A DNA stretch of 37,803 nucleotides from an uncultured Bacteroides sp. GTDB taxonomy: Bacteria; Bacteroidota; Bacteroidia; Bacteroidales; Bacteroidaceae. This document shows positions 34,208 through 37,803 of the stretch, in pieces (the first letter of the stretch is position 1; the number at the start of each line of letters is the position of its first letter). The stretch spans positions 1 to 37,803 of the forward strand of contig CASDXG010000074.1 of assembly GCA_949285025.1 (NCBI GenBank), read 5' to 3'. The notes below the pieces were generated by a model, which worked only from the letters and a program-made list of their open reading frames with translations, searched no databases and had not been told where the DNA came from. The position numbers and the translations under genes are program-made.

Positions 34208-35533
34208 ATGATGAGTAAAAAAGAATTGTTACGGCGGTATTTATTGTTTTTTTGTTCGGTTCTAGTCAATGCTTTCAGCATTGCAGTTATAACAAAAGCC
34301 TTGTTGGGAACGTCCCCCATTTCCAGTGTTCCGTATGTTTTAAGTCTGTTTACGCCAGGAACAATGGGAACTTATACGATTATTATGAATATGTTTTTCA
34401 TCGTACTTGAAATGGTTCTGATGACAAAAAAGGAAATAATCGAGAAACGTTACGAGTTATTGAGTCAGATTCCTGTCACTCTTTGCTTCGGAGCCTTTAT
34501 AGATGTGTCTATGCATTACCTTATCGGGTGGCTGAATCCTACTTTTTATTTTGCGCAGATATTGATGCTTTTAGCGGGATGTTTCATTTTAGCTTTAGGG
34601 ATAAGTCTGGAGGTTAAGGCCAATGTAGCGATGGTGACCGGTGAATATCTGGTGCAGATTATCTCAAAATCCGTCCGTAAAGAGTTTGGTCTCGTGAAGG
34701 TTTGTTTCGATGTTACGCTGGTTTTAATATCCTGTATATTGTCTTTGTGTTTCATGTCGGCGGTGGAAGGTGTTCGGGAAGGAACCGTTATTGCCGCTTT
34801 GATAGTGGGGCCTATTTCTCATTTTCTGTATCCGTATTGGCGGATATTTGACCGCTGGCTGAATGTATCGCATCCTCAGACGGAGGAGGAGAAAGGGAAA
34901 AATTATCCGGTTGTCATTACGATAGCCCGCGAATACGGGAGCGGAGGGCGTCTGTTGGGGCAGATGCTTGCAAAAGAACTGGGCATTAAGTTTTACGATA
35001 AAGAACTGATTTCAATGGTGGCAAAGGAAGGATGTTTTCCGGAAAAATACGTTACGGACAATGAACAGAAAGTATCGTCTAACTATTTGCTGAATATTAT
35101 TTTGCAGGATTATGAGGCTCCGATCGAAAGAAGTCTGTCATCGGCCGATGCATTGTTTGTGGCTCAAAGCCGTGTGATACGTAAAATTGCATCGGAAGAG
35201 TCGTGTGTGATTATCGGCAGGTGTGCCGATTATATTTTAAAAGACAGAAAGCCATCTTCTATTATAAAGGTTTTCTGTTATACTGATTTGGAGGATGCCT
35301 GCCGGAGGTGTGTGGAAGAATATCACATAAATCCCGATGTAGTGCGTGAAGAGGTGCTTCAGACAAATCGCTTGCGCATCAGTCATTACCGGCATTATAC
35401 GAATGAACGGTGGGGAGATCCGCATAAATACGATTTAATGATCAATACAGGACGTATGTCATTGGCTACGGCATGTTCGCTGATTTCCCGTCTGTATAAG
35501 GAAAAGATGGCGGCCTGTTGTCCGGAAGACTGA
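34208..35533 (+). CDS. YczE/YitT-like membrane protein fused to a cytidylate-kinase-like domain
   Basis: The product is 441 residues from the ATG at 34208. Residues 1-215 hold about five to six membrane helices (LLFFCSVLVNAFSIAVITKA, FAQILMLLAGCFILALGISL, VIAALIVGPISHFLYPY) in the pattern of YczE/YitT-type proteins. After a short charged linker, residues about 233-435 match the Cytidylate_kin2 family. This domain has PVVITIAREYGSGGRLLGQM, whose AREYGSGG is the nucleotide-binding loop, then FYDKELI and a later VIIGRCADYIL. Free-standing versions of both domains exist, and joining them suggests a membrane-bound nucleotide or small-molecule kinase, or a sensor. It lies 162 bases after the beta-helix gene with its own promoter, so it is probably independent. 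Substrate is unknown. Confidence 0.85.
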   Translation: MMSKKELLRRYLLFFCSVLVNAFSIAVITKALLGTSPISSVPYVLSLFTPGTMGTYTIIMNMFFIVLEMVLMTKKEIIEKRYELLSQIPVTLCFGAFIDVSMHYLIGWLNPTFYFAQILMLLAGCFILALGISLEVKANVAMVTGEYLVQIISKSVRKEFGLVKVCFDVTLVLISCILSLCFMSAVEGVREGTVIAALIVGPISHFLYPYWRIFDRWLNVSHPQTEEEKGKNYPVVITIAREYGSGGRLLGQMLAKELGIKFYDKELISMVAKEGCFPEKYVTDNEQKVSSNYLLNIILQDYEAPIERSLSSADALFVAQSRVIRKIASEESCVIIGRCADYILKDRKPSSIIKVFCYTDLEDACRRCVEEYHINPDVVREEVLQTNRLRISHYRHYTNERWGDPHKYDLMINTGRMSLATACSLISRLYKEKMAACCPED

Positions 35534-35662
35534 ATTGTTTTTGTCGGAATGTATTGTTCTTTTTATACAAAGAACAGGAGGAATGAGAACTTTGAATACG
35601 ATGCTTTTTCTTCCTTCCGGTTTTATGAAAGAGCATCTGTCGGGGGATTATTCATTATTTCT

Positions 35663-35693
35663 TTGCATCTGATGTTGTAATATATTATATTTG
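35663..35693 (+). promoter_or_regulatory. Promoter of the FAD oxidoreductase gene
   Basis: TTTG ending at 35665, a 20-base spacer and TATATTTG at 35686-35693 match the consensus fully. Initiation near 35700 gives a leader of about 48 bases before the ATG at 35748. Confidence 0.8.
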
Positions 35694-35747
35694 TTGGACG
35701 AAGTATATCCGCAATATCGTGGAGATTTAAATAAAAAATAATCAGAA

Positions 35748-37613
35748 ATGGCGAATAAAAAAATCCTGATGTGCCTGCTTTGGTTGAGCTGTAGCGGGTT
35801 GTTTGCACAAAAGTCATATGACCTTGTGATTGTAGGTGGAAATCCCGGTGGTATTATGGCTGCAATTTCTGCAGCACGCATGGGAAAAACTTCTGTAATA
35901 CTTGAGCGGACAGGTTATGTCGGTGGATTACCAGCCAATGGACTTGGTGCGACAGATATTGCAACACGTGATGCTACTACCGGATTGTTTCGCGAATTTG
36001 TAGATCGAATCAAGCAGTATTATATTAAGACTTATGGGGCTAATTCGGAACAAGTGAAGATGTGCAGCAACGGATATCACTTTGAACCGTCTGTGGGAGC
36101 GCTTGTCTTTCAGCAAATGCTGGATGAACAACAGGACAAAATTACAGTCCTTACAATGCGTCAGTTTGATTCTGACCCTGAAAATATTGTCATGCACGAT
36201 GGAAGTATTGACGCAATTCATGTTCTAAATCGGGGAACAGGCGAGCGGGAGATGTACACAGGTTCCATTTTTCTGGATGCCACGTATGAAGGCGATTTGG
36301 GTGCTGCAGCAGGTGTTCCGTTTCGTGTCGGTCGTGAAGGGGCGGATGAATTTGGAGAACCTGGCGCGGGTCGTGTCTATAAATATTGGAGAGGAAAGGA
36401 AGGAGACGGTAGTACATTTCAAGGTGATAATGCCGTTCAGTCGTATAATTACCGTCTTTGTCTGACAAATGACCCGAAGAACCGTGTCGCATTCCGGAAA
36501 CCTTCCCATTACAATCGCGAAGAATATGCTTCTATTATTGAAGATGTTTGGACCGGTCGTAATACGGATGCAGCTATGCAATACGTTACAGATTCTATGT
36601 TGATGGAGAATCGTAAACATATTGAGGCCGGGAATCCAACGAAATTGCCGGGTGATAAGTGGGGAATATTCAAGATAACAAACATTGTTCATGTCCCGAA
36701 TCACAAGACCGACGCGAATAATCAGCATGGAGTCTTCGTGTCGACCGACTTACCGGAAGAGAATTGGGCTTGGCCTACGTCCTCATGGGAGTGGCGGGAT
36801 AACTTTGCAAAACGTTTGCGTGAATATACGGAGGGACTCTTCTGGTTCGCACAAAATGATCCGGAACTACCTGAACATTTTCGTAAAGCAACTCGAGAAT
36901 GGGGCTTGGCAAAAGACGAATATGTGGATAATGACCACTTTCCTCGTCAAGTTTACGTGCGTGAGGGGCGTCGTTTCGAGGGCGTTTATTTCTTTACTGC
37001 TCATGATGCACTGCCGGTAACATTAGGAGCTCGTCCACCGATTCACGCGAGTAGTATTACAGCCAGTCATTATGCTCTGGATTCGCATGCTGTGAGAAAA
37101 CGTGAAAAAGGACGTGTTCATTTAGATGGTTTCCTTAGTTATCCGTCGGCCGTCTATACCGTTCCTTATGGAGTGATTGTCCCGAAAGAGGTTGACAATT
37201 TATTGCTGCCTGTTCCGGTTTCCGGTTCACATATAGGTTTTTCTACCCTTCGAATGGAACCTTGCTGGATGGCCATGGGGCAGGCTGCCGGCATCGCTTC
37301 TGCATTAGCGATTGATGAAAAAGTAAAAGTTCAGAATGTAGATATTGATCAGTTGCAGGGCGAGTTGCTTAATCAAAAGGCAACATTGATGTATTATAAG
37401 GATGTACGCTATGATAGTCCTTATTTTGCGATTGTTCAGTGGCTCGGGTTACGGGGATATCTTCCTGAATGGGAGGCTCGTTTGCAAGAGCCTGTCGATG
37501 CAGTCACTTTGTCTGCCTGGAAGAAAAAGAGTGGTGTAAGTCTTTCCGCATTTAAAGCCGGTAAGAGCACACGGCTGGCTGTTTTAACGGCCATTTATGA
37601 GAAAATCAAGTGA
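35748..37613 (+). CDS. Exported FAD-dependent oxidoreductase
   Basis: This is a 621-residue protein with a signal peptide (MANKKILMCLLWLSCSGLFA). A Rossmann FAD motif follows at once: YDLVIVGGNPGG (24-35), with an acidic ribose contact at Glu53 in VILERTGYVGG. The C-terminal part has a second FAD contact segment, MEPCWMAMGQAAGIASALAI. The architecture is that of the FAD_oxidored (PF12831) group, whose members in Bacteroidota often lie near polysaccharide-use genes; most substrates are unknown. A flavoprotein passing the Sec system would need FAD loading outside the cytoplasm, or Tat-like folding. No twin-arginine is visible, so this is an open point. It has its own promoter and terminator. 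Confidence 0.88.
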   Translation: MANKKILMCLLWLSCSGLFAQKSYDLVIVGGNPGGIMAAISAARMGKTSVILERTGYVGGLPANGLGATDIATRDATTGLFREFVDRIKQYYIKTYGANSEQVKMCSNGYHFEPSVGALVFQQMLDEQQDKITVLTMRQFDSDPENIVMHDGSIDAIHVLNRGTGEREMYTGSIFLDATYEGDLGAAAGVPFRVGREGADEFGEPGAGRVYKYWRGKEGDGSTFQGDNAVQSYNYRLCLTNDPKNRVAFRKPSHYNREEYASIIEDVWTGRNTDAAMQYVTDSMLMENRKHIEAGNPTKLPGDKWGIFKITNIVHVPNHKTDANNQHGVFVSTDLPEENWAWPTSSWEWRDNFAKRLREYTEGLFWFAQNDPELPEHFRKATREWGLAKDEYVDNDHFPRQVYVREGRRFEGVYFFTAHDALPVTLGARPPIHASSITASHYALDSHAVRKREKGRVHLDGFLSYPSAVYTVPYGVIVPKEVDNLLLPVPVSGSHIGFSTLRMEPCWMAMGQAAGIASALAIDEKVKVQNVDIDQLQGELLNQKATLMYYKDVRYDSPYFAIVQWLGLRGYLPEWEARLQEPVDAVTLSAWKKKSGVSLSAFKAGKSTRLAVLTAIYEKIK

Positions 37614-37720
37614 AAAACAGTTTGTTTTTCGCTTGTCTGTCGCATATTCTTGAACATTCGACAGAATGGATATTCTTGTTTTAGGCATATTTTACTGTAA
37701 ATCATGGACGTAAGATATAT

Positions 37721-37768
37721 AAAACGGCAAGTCCCACAAAATGTTGATTTTGTAGGACTTGTCGTTTT
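37721..37768 (+). terminator. Terminator after the FAD oxidoreductase gene
   Basis: AAAACGGCAAGTCCCACAAA and the bases that follow pair with ATTTTGTAGGACTTGTCGTTTT-type sequence around a GTTG loop. The stem is about 20 base pairs with two mismatches or wobbles and ends in a T-run. It lies 107 bases past the stop at 37613; nothing else is seen between. Confidence 0.88.
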
Positions 37769-37803
37769 GTTGTCGCCTTTTGGCTTTTCTTTTGGTGATC
37801 CGC

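Noticed and set aside
35555-35576. Small inverted repeat TGTTCTTT/AAAGAACA after the kinase fusion gene
   Set aside because: Short stem with no following T-run on the plus strand. Too weak to call a terminator.

Overview
The window looks like chromosome from a member of the Bacteroidales (Bacteroidota). This rests on several signs. Recognisable promoters follow the Bacteroidota pattern (TTG or TTTG, about 19-20 bases, then TAnnTTTG), and start codons lack strong Shine-Dalgarno sites. Ribosomal protein S16 carries a long Ala/Lys/Glu-rich tail. Families typical of this phylum are present: DUF4199, DUF6048/DUF6452-like pairs, type III glutamine synthetase, LL-diaminopimelate aminotransferase and PGN_0703-like nucleases. 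No rRNA, insertion sequence, CRISPR array, integrase or replication origin is visible.

Layout. (1) 1-3.9 kb, minus strand, is an accessory stretch. It holds two unknown proteins, a small PD-(D/E)XK-like protein directly behind a WYL-domain regulator, and a PGN_0703-like nuclease gene broken by a one-base frameshift. Repeats and a long inverted repeat lie between the nuclease and the regulator. (2) 4.5-5.2 kb holds rpsP with its own promoter and terminator. (3) 5.2-12.4 kb, minus strand, is a tightly packed run: DUF4199 membrane protein, GT2 glycosyltransferase, two envelope proteins, MntP-type Mn efflux pump, ApbE flavin transferase, OPT transporter, secreted alpha/beta hydrolase. (4) 12.55-12.85 kb, plus strand, is one RNA unit: promoter, small SRP RNA, tRNA-Thr(TGT), strong terminator. 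(5) 12.9-14.1 kb encodes an acyltransferase-3 membrane protein. (6) 14.3-30.7 kb is a nitrogen assimilation region. It has a PurF-like PRPP amidotransferase whose glutaminase nucleophile is missing, then (minus strand) an outer-membrane protein/PII/Amt/GlnN operon and a gltB-gltD-asnB-dapF-dapL operon. (7) 31.2-37.8 kb, plus strand, holds a double beta-helix exported protein, a YczE/YitT-like membrane protein fused to a cytidylate-kinase-like domain, and an exported FAD-dependent oxidoreductase.

How the genes work together. Ammonium enters through Amt under PII control and is fixed by GlnN. GltB/GltD turns glutamine and 2-oxoglutarate into glutamate. AsnB spends glutamine on asparagine, and DapL/DapF use glutamate nitrogen to make meso-diaminopimelate for lysine and cell wall. 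The glutaminase-less PurF paralogue sits convergent to glnN, where ammonia and glutamine metabolism meet.

The observations most worth pursuing are the PurF paralogue that keeps its PRPP and Fe-S residues but has lost its glutaminase site, the membrane/kinase fusion, the PII protein with a shortened T-loop lacking the usual Gln, the WYL-nuclease island, and an SRP RNA whose apical loop is not GGAA. All functional statements come from reading the sequence only; no database search was run.
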